From Limosilactobacillus pontis (GTDB lineage: Bacteria; Bacillota; Bacilli; Lactobacillales; Lactobacillaceae): a stretch of DNA of 64,000 nucleotides. The position numbers and the translations under genes are program-made. Shown piece after piece: positions 37,429-46,198 of this stretch. Positions within the stretch are counted from its first letter, which is position 1, and every line of letters starts with the position of its first letter. The stretch spans positions 1 to 64,000 of the forward strand of contig NZ_PNFV01000006.1 of NCBI RefSeq assembly GCF_002940945.1. Direction: 5' to 3'. The notes below the pieces were generated by a model, which saw only the letters and a program-made list of their open reading frames with translations, did no database searches and was not told the origin of the DNA.

Positions 37429-37950
37429 ATGGCAACTGATATTCCGTTTCAAGCTGGTAGCTTTGTCCAATTTCCGACCGGTCGGGTCAATCTGGCGGAC
37501 ATCCACGCACTCTTTGCAACAATGCCCTACGAACTCGACTATGTCAATGCCGATGACCAGTACGTCTGGTATTCACCTAATCCCTGGCGTGATAATGATC
37601 GTCTTCAGAAGCGGCTTAACCATCCCGTTCTCGGCTGTCACCCCCAGCACGTTGTCCCAATGGTCAAGCAGGTTCTCCATCTTCTCCATACTGGAGAAAA
37701 AGACATGGTCGAGTCACCCCAGGTGATGGATGGACACCGGACCCTGATTCGCTACTACGCTGTGCGCAACCAGACTGGCGACTACCTGGGCGCTCTCCAG
37801 GTAACTGAGGACGTCGAACATATCTGCCGTCTCAGTGAGCAACACGCTTTTACACACGGTATCGTCGATGGTCAAATCGTCGACGGTGTCACTACCGCCT
37901 CAATTGAGAGTCATCAGGACAACCGTCCCAACAACACAACCGAGAAATAA
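37429..37950 (+). CDS. Stand-alone PAS-domain protein
   Basis: 173 residues. Residues ~25-130 match the PAS segment of DUF438-type proteins: LFATMPYELDYVNADDQYVWYSP, the GCHPQHVVPMVKQVLHLL helix, VMDGHRTLIRYYAVRNQTGDYLGALQVTEDV. No output domain is present; residues 131-173 are polar and probably unstructured. In other bacteria this PAS follows a DUF438/hemerythrin part, which is missing here. It is flanked by hairpins on both sides, so it is likely its own transcript, though read-through from hflX is possible. A small-molecule or heme/flavin sensor is plausible; function unknown. Confidence 0.75.
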   Translation: MATDIPFQAGSFVQFPTGRVNLADIHALFATMPYELDYVNADDQYVWYSPNPWRDNDRLQKRLNHPVLGCHPQHVVPMVKQVLHLLHTGEKDMVESPQVMDGHRTLIRYYAVRNQTGDYLGALQVTEDVEHICRLSEQHAFTHGIVDGQIVDGVTTASIESHQDNRPNNTTEK

Positions 37951-37962
37951 CAATATCAAAAA

Positions 37963-38001
37963 AGCCTTCGTAAACCAGTTATTCACTGGCATACGAAGGC
38001 T
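37963..38001. terminator. Bidirectional terminator between the PAS gene and D-LDH
   Basis: Stem AGCCTTCGTA.CCAGT / ACTGG.TACGAAGGCT, preceded by A6 on the plus strand. It ends the converging genes from both sides. Confidence 0.85.
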
Positions 38002-38010
38002 CGCTTAGTT

Positions 38011-39003
38011 TTAAAGGTGAACTTCATTGTGGGACCGCTGACCAGTGACAACCCGAACTACATCATTCAGGCTGATCTCGACCATATTTCTAATCGAAGT
38101 CTTGGTGAAGAAGGCGACGTGCGGTGTGATCAAGACGTTCGGCATCGCGTGAAGGCGCTGGTAGTCAGCTGGCAGCTGATCAATTGCCACTTCCTGGTTG
38201 AAGAAGCTGGTCTCATCGGCCAGGGTGTCGAGGCCGGCCCCGGCGATCTCATGATTTTCCAGAGCGGCAATCAAGTCAGTGGTGTTAATCAGGCCACCCC
38301 GAGCCATATTGATCACAATCGCATTCTTTTTCATGGCCGCAAATTGGGGTGCTGCCAACATGTCCTTGGTACTTGGCAGTAACGGCGTGTGGAGGGAGAT
38401 GATGTCAGCACACTTGATAATCGTATCGAAGTCAGTGTACTCAACATATGGAGCGTATTCGACATTCTTATTCGGATCATAAGCGAGAACCCGGGCACCG
38501 AGAGCCTTATAGAGCTGGGCAGTGGCACCACCGATATTGCCCAGACCGATGATCCCAACCGTCTGCGTATAGATCTCATCACTAATCAAATCAGGACTCC
38601 AACGGAAATCGCCCTGATTCATTCGGTCAGTGAATTCACCAATGTGGCGCAAAAGGTACATCGCATGCGTCAGGCCCATCTCAGCAATCGCCCGTGGTGA
38701 ATAGACAGCCACGTTGGTCACGACAATACTATTGGCCCGGCACGCTGCTAGGTCAATCATGTCGTAACCTGCTGTCCGGGTTGCGATCTGCTTGATCCCC
38801 ATCTCGGCCAGTTTCTGATACACCGACGGGTCGCCGAGTGGCTTTGTCTGCTGGATTGAGAGACCATCGAAGCCCTGCGCCAAGTCAATGGTACGGTCAT
38901 TCAGCTGGTCGCTGACCATTTTAACCTCGTTACCAGTCTTCTCCATCCAGTCCTGAACGTACTTGCGCTCGGCCTTGCTGGTACCATACATAATAATCTT
39001 CAT
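38011..39003 (-). CDS. ldhD: D-2-hydroxyacid dehydrogenase, probable D-lactate dehydrogenase
   Basis: 330 residues from ATG 39003 (AAAAGGA 9 bp upstream; a start three codons earlier would sit on the site). NAD fold VGIIGLGNIGGATAQLYKALGARVLAYDP; catalytic Arg in INMARGGLINTTDLIAALE, Glu in LDTLADETSFF, His in ITPHVAFFTKTS. The N-terminus MKIIMYGTSKAERKYVQDW follows the lactobacillar D-LDH pattern. It reduces pyruvate to D-lactate with NADH. It is monocistronic. Specificity between D-lactate and D-hydroxyisocaproate cannot be decided from sequence. Confidence 0.88.
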   Translation of the reverse strand: MKIIMYGTSKAERKYVQDWMEKTGNEVKMVSDQLNDRTIDLAQGFDGLSIQQTKPLGDPSVYQKLAEMGIKQIATRTAGYDMIDLAACRANSIVVTNVAVYSPRAIAEMGLTHAMYLLRHIGEFTDRMNQGDFRWSPDLISDEIYTQTVGIIGLGNIGGATAQLYKALGARVLAYDPNKNVEYAPYVEYTDFDTIIKCADIISLHTPLLPSTKDMLAAPQFAAMKKNAIVINMARGGLINTTDLIAALENHEIAGAGLDTLADETSFFNQEVAIDQLPADYQRLHAMPNVLITPHVAFFTKTSIRNMVEISLNDVVRVVTGQRSHNEVHL

Positions 39004-39108
39004 AATTCTCATTCCTTTTCTGAAAGCTCTTCCATTACTAGAATAACACCGAACCTGTCAGGCGTCACCAAGGTTTTTGTTCATTAGGCGTACCCCAAAA
39101 GACAAACA

Positions 39109-39141
39109 AAGTGTCCGTCACCTATACAGCAACGGACACTT
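39109..39141 (-). terminator. Terminator of the yhgE gene
   Basis: Stem AAGTGTCCGT / ACGGACACTT with a 13-nt loop, followed by TTGTTTGTCTTTT on the minus strand. It lies 8 bp after the stop. Confidence 0.78.
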
Positions 39142-39148
39142 CATTAAA

Positions 39149-41977
39149 TTATTTCTTATCCCGGTCGGATTGAATTCCGCCGTCGTTTTCCATCTTATCA
39201 AGGAACTTCTGATCCTTATCCAACCGCGGGAAGAGGTTGAAGGTATGAGAACGAATCCCAATCATTGAGGCCCACAGTAGGAGGAAGAAGACCACAGCAA
39301 TCCCGAGCAGAACAGCGTTGCAGAACATGGCGTAGTGCTCGCCTAATCCGCTACTAATCGATTGCCGCAAACCCTGAATAGAATAGGTCATCGGCAGGAA
39401 CCAGTGAATCACGTTGTAGAACTTCATCGTGACTTCCATTGGGAAGGTCCCACCAGAACCACCAAGTTGCAGCATCAGGAGAACCATGGCCAGGAAACGG
39501 CCAGGGTTATCGAAGGTCATTGACAGGAACATCACGATCGCCATCGAGGCCAGCCCGAAGCAGATCGTCGTCAAGAAGAATGACGGAACGTGGTCGATAT
39601 GCAAGCCACAAGCCATCATGATCCCATCCTCTACGATCGCCATTGCGGCGGCTACGGTACTGCCAATTACAACCTTGCTCCCCCACCATGCAGTTGCGGA
39701 TTTGCCTGGTGCTGCAATCCGCCGAATTGGGTAAACAAAGTTGAAGACCAGCATCCCAACATAGAGGGCAACTGACAGGACGTAAGGAGCCAGGGCGTGG
39801 CCGTAGTTCGGTACGTAACTGTAGTTCTTGTGCTGGAGCTGGGTTGGTTCAGCAAACATCTTAGCCGTCCGGGCAGTTGGCTTAATACCATTGATGGTCT
39901 TAGCACCATGACCCAGGGATGATGCCAGCTGACCGGCACCGGCGTTCAGCCGCGCGATCCCGGAAATCAAGGCTGGTGAATTATCCTGGAGCTGCTGAGT
40001 TCCGGCGGCCAGTTGGTTAACCCCAGCCACTAGGGTTGGAATCTGGTTGTTGAGCTGATCGAGTGCACCGGCTAACTGCATGGCACCGGAATTCAACTGG
40101 CCACTGTTGGCGTTCAGCTGACTGATCCCGTTGCCCAGCTGACCAACTCCGGCCGTGTATTGGTTAATACCACTGGCTAGTTGGTTGGCACCGATTGTGG
40201 CAGTGTGAACACCGGCTGTATATTGGTTAATCCCGGTTTGGGCAGTTTGGGCACCGGACCGGAACTTGTTAGCACCGGCTGTTGCCTGGCTGCTTAGTTG
40301 GTTGGCACCGGCTGTTGCCTGGCTGCTCAGCTGGTTGGCACCGGCTGTTGCCTGGCTACTCAGTTGGTTAGCACCAGCGGCTAACTTTGCGGTTCCTTCT
40401 TGAAGAGCCTTGATCTGATTTGGCAAGCCGGCAATCGTTCCCTTATAACCATCAAGCTGACCCAGCAGTTGGTTAGCCTGGTTCATCACTGTCGTTGCCT
40501 GGTCAATCGTACCAGACATATGATTAAGACTACCCAATTGAGTTTGCAGGTCCTTAAGACTATCGTTAAGGTTATTCAGTTGACTCAGGGTCCCAGACAT
40601 TCCTTGAATCGTTTCAGCATTGGACTTTGCCATTCCGGCAATTTCCTGTAACTGTCCTTTGATTTTATCATCACTTGTGCTTCCCGCAAGAGAGGCAGCG
40701 GTTGCGGCAATCTTGGCATCATTACCAGCAACACCATTTAGCTTACCCAATTCACCTTGGGCACCGCTGATGGCCCCACTAGCATTTTGAAGCTTACCGG
40801 CCGCCGCAGATGCAGCAGTCAATGATGTCTTGGCCTCGCCGAGGGCTGCGCTTAATTGGACAATATTTTTCTTCATCTGATCAGCCTGGTCCAGAGTCCC
40901 CATAATTCCAGCAGTATCAATACCACTAAGAGAACTGTTTACCTGGTTGTTAATCTCGTTAGCACCGTTAGCAAGTTTAGTTGAACCACCAGAAACACCA
41001 GTAGCTAATTTATTGGCACCACCAGAAACACCAGTAGCTAACTGACTGGCACCGCCGGAAATCCCAGTAGCTAGGGTATCAGCGCCATTCGCCAGCTGGG
41101 CACCACCATTTCGTAGGTCGACACCTTTACTATCTAAAATTTCCAGCCCTGACCGGAGTTGACCGGCACCGCCATTTAGGGATCCAGAATTAGCCATTAG
41201 CTGGCTCACTCCAGCACCGAGCATGCTGACGCCACCGGTGTACTGCCGAATCCCGTTAGCGAGGGTCTGACTACCACTGGCTAGTTGAGCGGCACCTGCA
41301 GTCAATGGGGCTACCTTAACCCGCATCTCCTGGACACCGTTATTTACCTGGCTGACTCCGGCAACGTACTGATTAACCCCATTATTCAGCGTTACAATCC
41401 CGGTATCAAGCTGTTTGGCACCATTAGCGGCCTTGCTCATGCCTTTGCCGACCACATGGAGTTCCTTAAACATGGCCGAGGCATAGGCATTCGTGACAGA
41501 AGCCCGAATTTTGGTATTCAGCTTCTGCATCCCCATCTGGGAGATAACCTCCCCGATCATGTTCAAAGAGTCGTTGGTCTCGTACTTCAGCTTCATCGTC
41601 TTCGGGTGCTTATCCATTACTGTAGCAGCATTCTTGGAAAAGTCCTTCGGGATGGTGACCACCGTGTAATACTTCCGATCCTTCAAGCCCTCTTGAGCCT
41701 TTTTGGCCGAGACAAACTCCCACTTCAGGGCGTGATTGGTTTTCAGATTCTTAATTGTCTGATCCCCAACATCCATCTTACGTCCCTGATATACGACCGG
41801 GTCATCCTTGTTGACAACCGCCACCGGCAGGTCCTGCGTATTCCCGTACGGGTCCCATACCGACTTCAGGAAGAAGATACTGTATAGGAAGGGAATGATA
41901 CAGATGACCAGGGTCGAAATCAGCAGGATTTTATTATGGTAGATATTCTTAAACTCCTGCTTGATCATTTCCCACAT
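39149..41977 (-). CDS. YhgE/Pip-family membrane protein (ABC-2-type) with a long repeat-rich stalk
   Basis: 942 residues. One helix at 17-40, a conserved N-terminal extracellular part (LPVAVVNKDDPVVYQGRKMDVG), then ~500 residues of heptad-like repeats (QLASGSQTLANGIRQYTGG, GVSGGANKLATG, NQLSSQATAGA). Six C-terminal helices follow. This is the plan of YhgE/Pip proteins: lactococcal Pip is a phage c2 receptor and B. subtilis YhgE relates to envelope functions. The central part carries a 33-bp tandem array (40272-40370). It is co-transcribed after the TetR gene 24 bp upstream, as such pairs often are. Confidence 0.9.
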   Translation of the reverse strand: MWEMIKQEFKNIYHNKILLISTLVICIIPFLYSIFFLKSVWDPYGNTQDLPVAVVNKDDPVVYQGRKMDVGDQTIKNLKTNHALKWEFVSAKKAQEGLKDRKYYTVVTIPKDFSKNAATVMDKHPKTMKLKYETNDSLNMIGEVISQMGMQKLNTKIRASVTNAYASAMFKELHVVGKGMSKAANGAKQLDTGIVTLNNGVNQYVAGVSQVNNGVQEMRVKVAPLTAGAAQLASGSQTLANGIRQYTGGVSMLGAGVSQLMANSGSLNGGAGQLRSGLEILDSKGVDLRNGGAQLANGADTLATGISGGASQLATGVSGGANKLATGVSGGSTKLANGANEINNQVNSSLSGIDTAGIMGTLDQADQMKKNIVQLSAALGEAKTSLTAASAAAGKLQNASGAISGAQGELGKLNGVAGNDAKIAATAASLAGSTSDDKIKGQLQEIAGMAKSNAETIQGMSGTLSQLNNLNDSLKDLQTQLGSLNHMSGTIDQATTVMNQANQLLGQLDGYKGTIAGLPNQIKALQEGTAKLAAGANQLSSQATAGANQLSSQATAGANQLSSQATAGANKFRSGAQTAQTGINQYTAGVHTATIGANQLASGINQYTAGVGQLGNGISQLNANSGQLNSGAMQLAGALDQLNNQIPTLVAGVNQLAAGTQQLQDNSPALISGIARLNAGAGQLASSLGHGAKTINGIKPTARTAKMFAEPTQLQHKNYSYVPNYGHALAPYVLSVALYVGMLVFNFVYPIRRIAAPGKSATAWWGSKVVIGSTVAAAMAIVEDGIMMACGLHIDHVPSFFLTTICFGLASMAIVMFLSMTFDNPGRFLAMVLLMLQLGGSGGTFPMEVTMKFYNVIHWFLPMTYSIQGLRQSISSGLGEHYAMFCNAVLLGIAVVFFLLLWASMIGIRSHTFNLFPRLDKDQKFLDKMENDGGIQSDRDKK
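40272..40370 (-). repeat. Tandem 33-bp array in yhgE (three units)
   Basis: Three successive 33-bp units (40272-40304, 40305-40337, 40338-40370) encode the 11-residue unit NQLSSQATAGA. They differ by a few bases. Being in frame, they can change copy number without breaking the gene. Confidence 0.85.
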
Positions 41978-42001
41978 TTTTCTCTTTCACCTCGAATTTA
42001 C

Positions 42002-42556
42002 TTAATCACACATTTTTTCGTCGGAGAGGCTGTGGACCGTCTCCCGAACGAAGTTGATGACTTCCTCAACGGGCACATTGTAGTTCTTGCTTTGCCACCA
42101 GTGGAAACCACCAAGGATCGCGCCACTCAGCGTGTAAGCCAGCAGTTCCGGATTGTCCGACTTTTGCAACGCCTGGATAACCGGGTCGTTACTCTCCTGC
42201 TCGCTCCGTTCCAAAAACATCTGAGTCAGAATCTGCAGCAGTTCCGAGTACAGGGAACTGTGGGTGTCACTGGCAGCAAGGTGGCGAACCATGTCGCGGT
42301 GCTGATCAATATAAAGAACTACTTGTTTAACAATATCATCCTCAGAAGAATTACCATTATCAACGATCCGCACCACCTGGGCCTTCAATGTCTGCTCCAG
42401 CAGGTCGTACTTGTCATTGAAATAACGGTAAAAACTGCTCCGGTGCAGCAGAGCCTCCTTACAAATCTGGTCAACCGTCAGGTGATCAAAAGAGTTGGTT
42501 TCCAGCAGGACCATCAGAGCATTCTGAAAATCCCGAACTGTTCGTGTAACGCGCAT
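42002..42556 (-). CDS. TetR-family transcriptional regulator of yhgE
   Basis: 184 residues from ATG 42556, with GGAGG 8 bp upstream (a TTG one codon earlier is weaker). The N-terminal HTH reads FDHLTVDQICKEALLHRSSFYRYFNDKYDLLEQ, the TetR hallmark. The C-terminal domain matches the TetR_C type found with YhgE. It is 24 bp before yhgE and likely represses both. Two inverted repeats (42605-42627 and 42630-42651) upstream are candidate operators. Confidence 0.9.
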   Translation of the reverse strand: MRVTRTVRDFQNALMVLLETNSFDHLTVDQICKEALLHRSSFYRYFNDKYDLLEQTLKAQVVRIVDNGNSSEDDIVKQVVLYIDQHRDMVRHLAASDTHSSLYSELLQILTQMFLERSEQESNDPVIQALQKSDNPELLAYTLSGAILGGFHWWQSKNYNVPVEEVINFVRETVHSLSDEKMCD

Positions 42557-42604
42557 CAACTATTCCTCCCCTCTGTTGCTTTTTCAACATGAATACTATA
42601 TAAC

Positions 42605-42651
42605 GTTCTGATATCAAACAACAGAACTTTTTAAGAATATTTGTTCTTAAA
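42605..42651. promoter_or_regulatory. Two inverted repeats, candidate TetR operators
   Basis: GTTCTG / CAGAAC (42605-42610, 42622-42627), directly followed by TTTAAGAA / TTCTTAAA (42630-42637, 42644-42651). They lie ~50-95 bp upstream of the TetR start. Confidence 0.5.
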
Positions 42652-42837
42652 TGCGACAATAGTTTCAAAATGTACCGAAAGCCGGGTGAATGTATCAATG
42701 ATTGACCATTGAACAGTTTTAGTCGTAAAGTGCTTAATATTCCTATATTTAGATTAGAATTAACCAAATTACCGTGGATATTCCAGTGAATATGCTACAA
42801 TCGCAAGTGAAAGCAAATATGCAGGAGGCGTTTGATC

Positions 42838-43884
42838 ATGAAGATTGCAACAGAAAAATTCGGAGAATACCGCAATCAGGATGTCATAAAGTACACCCTG
42901 ACCAACGATAATAATGTCAGCATCAGTGTCCTCAACTTCGCAGGGATCTGGCAGGCCTACATGGTTCCCAATACACGGGGCGGACGCGTCAACCTCCTCC
43001 TCGCCGCTGATACCTTCGATCCCTACATTGAACACGGCAGTCTCTACGCCGGGCGAATTATCGGACGAACCGCCGGTCGGATCGCCGGTGGCCGGTTCGA
43101 CATCGACGGTCAATCATACAGTGTACCGGCCAACGAGGGCGATAACCTCCTCCACGGCGGCGCCAACGGGCTGAGCCAGCAGTTCTACCAGGTAGAAACT
43201 AAGCAGGATGCTGATCAGGCCCAGGCAGTCCTAACAACCAGTATTGATTCGACCACTGACCATTTTCCAGGCAAGGAGGACGTCAAAGTCACCTACACCC
43301 TGGCCAACGACAACAGTGTCACCATCGACTTCGATGGTCAAACCGATTCGAAGACCCTCTTCAACCCAACTAGTCACACTTACTGGAACCTGTCTGGTGA
43401 AGCGAAGACAATCCAGGGCCACGTACTGACTCTCAATTCAACTTACCACTTACAGCTGGACGATGAGAAGCTGCCGACTGGGAAAAAAGTCCTCAACAAG
43501 AATACCCCGTTTGACTTCAAGTACCCGACCGTTCTCGGTACTGCCCTTCAACACCTGCAGGAGGAGCACAATCCAGAAGGCGGCTTTGATGATGCCTTCG
43601 TGGTCCTGCCAAGCAACCGATTGGCCCACGAACCAGTCGCAGTACTGATGGATGCCGCCACTGGCCGTAAGATCAAAATGTACTCCGATCGTAACGGCCT
43701 GGTGGTTTACACCGCCAATGGGCTCCAAGTACCGGACTACAATCGGCCGGCAGGCAGCTGGTTTGCGATCGCCCTTGAGGGACAAACATTGCCGGATGCT
43801 CCTCATCACCCGCAGTTTGGTGATATTGCCCTGCGGCCTGGCCACCCTGAACACTTCCAATTACGTTATGAGTACTTTGCCTAG
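42838..43884 (+). CDS. galM: Aldose 1-epimerase (mutarotase)
   Basis: 348 residues from ATG 42838 (GGAGG 9 bp upstream). GalM features: IGRTAGRIAGGRFDIDGQSYSVPANEGDNLLHGGANGLSQQ with the substrate His, NPTSHTYWNLSG with the second His, FDDAF, and ALEGQTLPDAPHH with the catalytic Glu region. It interconverts alpha and beta anomers of glucose or galactose. It is single and not in a gal operon. Length is normal for the family. Confidence 0.95.
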   Translation: MKIATEKFGEYRNQDVIKYTLTNDNNVSISVLNFAGIWQAYMVPNTRGGRVNLLLAADTFDPYIEHGSLYAGRIIGRTAGRIAGGRFDIDGQSYSVPANEGDNLLHGGANGLSQQFYQVETKQDADQAQAVLTTSIDSTTDHFPGKEDVKVTYTLANDNSVTIDFDGQTDSKTLFNPTSHTYWNLSGEAKTIQGHVLTLNSTYHLQLDDEKLPTGKKVLNKNTPFDFKYPTVLGTALQHLQEEHNPEGGFDDAFVVLPSNRLAHEPVAVLMDAATGRKIKMYSDRNGLVVYTANGLQVPDYNRPAGSWFAIALEGQTLPDAPHHPQFGDIALRPGHPEHFQLRYEYFA

Positions 43885-43939
43885 TGAAATGATATAATTA
43901 GGGTAGTTAATCGCTATGAATTGATTGGAGGTCTTAATC

Positions 43940-44176
43940 ATGGAAAAGAAGTTAACAAAATCAAAGAACAAGGTTTTCTTAGGGGTCTGTGGTGGTCTCG
44001 CTGACTACTTCGGTATCGATCCTACTCTTGTACGACTGATCACCTTAGTTCTCTTGGTCATAACTGGGTTCTTCCCAATCGGCCTGATCTACCTGGTGGC
44101 TGGTTTGATAATGCCCGACGCCAAGGGTAAGGGCGGCAAGCACGTCGTCGAGGGTGAGTTCAAGGAACACAAGTAA
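43940..44176 (+). CDS. PspC-domain protein
   Basis: 78 residues from ATG 43940 (GGAGG 8 bp upstream). KNKVFLGVCGGLADYFGIDPTLVRLITLVLLV is the PspC signature, followed by a second membrane segment (GFFPIGLIYLVAGLIMP) and a charged tail with GEFKEHK. Small PspC proteins are envelope-stress or membrane-associated proteins of unclear detail in lactobacilli. It lies 55 bp after galM with its own terminator following. Confidence 0.85.
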   Translation: MEKKLTKSKNKVFLGVCGGLADYFGIDPTLVRLITLVLLVITGFFPIGLIYLVAGLIMPDAKGKGGKHVVEGEFKEHK

Positions 44177-44182
44177 TATCAC

Positions 44183-44224
44183 AAAAGCACTGCCTAGGGA
44201 GAAAAACTTCCAGGCAGTGCTTTT
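44183..44224 (+). terminator. Terminator of the PspC gene
   Basis: Stem AAAAGCACTGCCT / AGGCAGTGCTTTT with a 16-nt loop, extended by T's. It is also usable by the converging sugar permease gene. Confidence 0.85.
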
Positions 44225-44244
44225 TGTATACTTTCAATTAATGA

Positions 44245-45585
44245 TTATTCACCATCATGAACTTCATTAGGGTGTTGCTTTTCCCAACGGTGTTCCGTCC
44301 AGAAGTAGAGGGTGATCAGGGCAAAACAGATAGCCGGCACGATGAATGAGAACTGCATCGAACCAGTCAGGTCAGATACCCGTCCCTGAACTGCTGGGAT
44401 GATGGCCCCACCGATCAGTGACATCACGATGAAGGCTCCACCGGTTTCGGTGTACTTCTTCTCGTGGATCTGATCCAAAGTGTGGGCGTAGATCGTTGGC
44501 CATTCTGGACCAAAGAAGAAGCTGGTAATAATGGCAGCAATGACGGCCGTCAGGTTTGGAATCGTGAAGGTCACGATCAAGGAAATTGTCCCTAACAGGG
44601 AGAACCAAGTCAGGACCTTGGTGATTGAGTAACGGTTCAAGAACCAGTTGGCCACCAGCTTACCGAAGAACCAAGCAATGTAGCTGTAAATCATGAAGGT
44701 TGAAGCCGCAGAGTCGGAAATGTGTGAGTCCAACCGCAGAGCCAGCCGGATGGTGAAGGACCAAACCGTAGTCTGCATTCCGGCATAGATGAACTGGCAC
44801 AGGACCCCCTTCATGTACCGCTTGTTGTGGAAGAGGTAGTGGAAGGTTTCACCGAGCTTTGGCTGTGCTTCGGCCGATTCACTTGACATTGCTTTGGCCC
44901 GTGGCATCTTGGTAATCGCCAGGACGATGAAGATGATGATCAAGACGATCAGGATGTACTTGTACGGCCGCAGGGTCAATTGCAGCAGGTGTTGGTTGTA
45001 GACTTCAGCCTCGGCTTTGGACATTTTGGCAACCTTGTCGGCAATGTTACCACCCTCACCGAAGATCAGGTACTTACCGAGGACGATCCCCATAATGTCC
45101 CCCAGCGGGATTAGGACGTTGGCAACGTTTAACCGCTTGTTGGCCGTAGCCTGAGGACCGAACATCGTAGCATAGGTATCACAGCTGGTTTCCAGGAAAC
45201 TCAAACCAATCGCAATGGCGAAGATGGCGGCTAGGAACATGCTGTAGGTAGCCACGTGTGAAGCTGGGAAGAACATCCCACAACCAATAATGTAAAATAA
45301 CAAACCAGTTAAAATTGCCAGCTTGTAGGATGTCTTCTTGATCAGAATCGAGGCTGGAATGGCCATCAGGAAGTAACCACCGTAGAAGGCACTTTGAACG
45401 AAGGCCGTAGCCGTGTCATTCAGGGTGAAGACCGTCTTGAACTGGGTGATCAGAATATCATTCAGACTAGCGGCCGCTCCCCACAGTGGGAAGATTAGGC
45501 ATAAAATAACAAATTGGAACATTGGCGTCCGGCTGAGGTAACCGTTCGGTAACTGCTCCCAACTTTGGTGTTTTACTTTATCCAT
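44245..45585 (-). CDS. FucP-family MFS sugar permease
   Basis: 446 residues from ATG 45585 (GGAGG 6 bp upstream; an earlier frame start has no site). About 12 helices. N-terminal QFVILCLIFPLWGAAASLNDILITQFKTVFTLN and GLSFLETSCDTYATMFG are typical of the FucP branch of sugar:H+ symporters. The partner RbsD-type pyranase is encoded 10 bp upstream. FucP in E. coli takes fucose, but relatives take other sugars, and ribose is suggested by the partner. Confidence 0.85.
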   Translation of the reverse strand: MDKVKHQSWEQLPNGYLSRTPMFQFVILCLIFPLWGAAASLNDILITQFKTVFTLNDTATAFVQSAFYGGYFLMAIPASILIKKTSYKLAILTGLLFYIIGCGMFFPASHVATYSMFLAAIFAIAIGLSFLETSCDTYATMFGPQATANKRLNVANVLIPLGDIMGIVLGKYLIFGEGGNIADKVAKMSKAEAEVYNQHLLQLTLRPYKYILIVLIIIFIVLAITKMPRAKAMSSESAEAQPKLGETFHYLFHNKRYMKGVLCQFIYAGMQTTVWSFTIRLALRLDSHISDSAASTFMIYSYIAWFFGKLVANWFLNRYSITKVLTWFSLLGTISLIVTFTIPNLTAVIAAIITSFFFGPEWPTIYAHTLDQIHEKKYTETGGAFIVMSLIGGAIIPAVQGRVSDLTGSMQFSFIVPAICFALITLYFWTEHRWEKQHPNEVHDGE

Positions 45586-45595
45586 GAGCAACCTC

Positions 45596-45991
45596 CTAGA
45601 ACGTTACGCCAGATTCCAAGATGATGTTGGAATATGGCGTCATTTCCCCAGTCCGGATGAAGGCATGGGTTTTGGCCAGGTCCTTCTTCAACTGACTGTG
45701 AGGCACGAAGGCTACTTCAACGTCAGGCAGGAGTTCCTTGATGGCGGCAAGCTGGTCAGGGTTCTGGTCTTTGATCTCGTCAGCCAGGTAAATCTTCTGC
45801 ACCTTCATCTCTTTCAAGACGTTCTTCAAAACATCGATGAAGCTTGGCAATTCCTTATCAAGAGCCAGGTCAATCTTCTTAGTTCCAAACGGTACCGGCA
45901 TCCCCGCATCACCGATCGAGAGCCAGTCCATGTGACCCATGTTGGCAACAACAGCGGAAATCTCTGAGTTGATAATTCCGGTCTTCTTCAT
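45596..45991 (-). CDS. rbsD: D-ribose pyranase (RbsD/FucU family)
   Basis: 131 residues. The pattern follows Rbs[33 protein letters not shown] with the catalytic His20, [49 protein letters not shown]. It interconverts the pyranose and furanose (or anomeric) forms of ribose, so sugar can enter metabolism. FucU is the close alternative; the RbsD-like spacing and C-terminus favour ribose. It is the first gene of the pair with the MFS permease. Upstream lie a palindrome and a cre-like site. Confidence 0.9.
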   Translation of the reverse strand: MKKTGIINSEISAVVANMGHMDWLSIGDAGMPVPFGTKKIDLALDKELPSFIDVLKNVLKEMKVQKIYLADEIKDQNPDQLAAIKELLPDVEVAFVPHSQLKKDLAKTHAFIRTGEMTPYSNIILESGVTF

Positions 45992-46032
45992 TGCAAATCA
46001 ATCCTCCAAAATGCATTTATTTTCAGTGTAAC

Positions 46033-46058
46033 GTTTTAGTAAATTGTTTTACCAAAAC
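46033..46058. promoter_or_regulatory. Candidate LacI-type operator of the rbsD operon
   Basis: Inverted repeat GTTTT.GTAAA / TTTAC.AAAAC with a short centre, 42 bp upstream of rbsD. No ribose regulator gene is in this window. Confidence 0.5.
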
Positions 46059-46082
46059 AACGATCTGTATATTATCACATTG

Positions 46083-46096
46083 CGAAAACGATTACA
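46083..46096 (-). promoter_or_regulatory. cre-like site of the rbsD operon
   Basis: Minus strand TGTAATCGTTTTCG matches TGNNANCGNTNNCA at all but the last base. It lies 90 bp upstream of rbsD. Confidence 0.5.
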
Positions 46097-46147
46097 AAGA
46101 TATTTGCATGATTGTGAAGCCCTATACTAATAGATTTATAAAACAAA

Positions 46148-46184
46148 AGCAGCTTACTGGGCATTTAACTTCCAATAAGCTGCT
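46148..46184 (-). terminator. Terminator after the membrane-protein gene
   Basis: Stem AGCAGCTTA.TGG / CCA.TAAGCTGCT, with TTTTGTTTT following on the minus strand. It lies 14 bp after the stop at 46199. Confidence 0.8.
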
Positions 46185-46198
46185 TATTAATTTTAGTA

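Noticed and set aside
41285..41887. 200-codon plus-strand frame over yhgE
   Set aside because: Antisense to the conserved N-terminal part and stalk of YhgE. The open frame arises from biased codon use.
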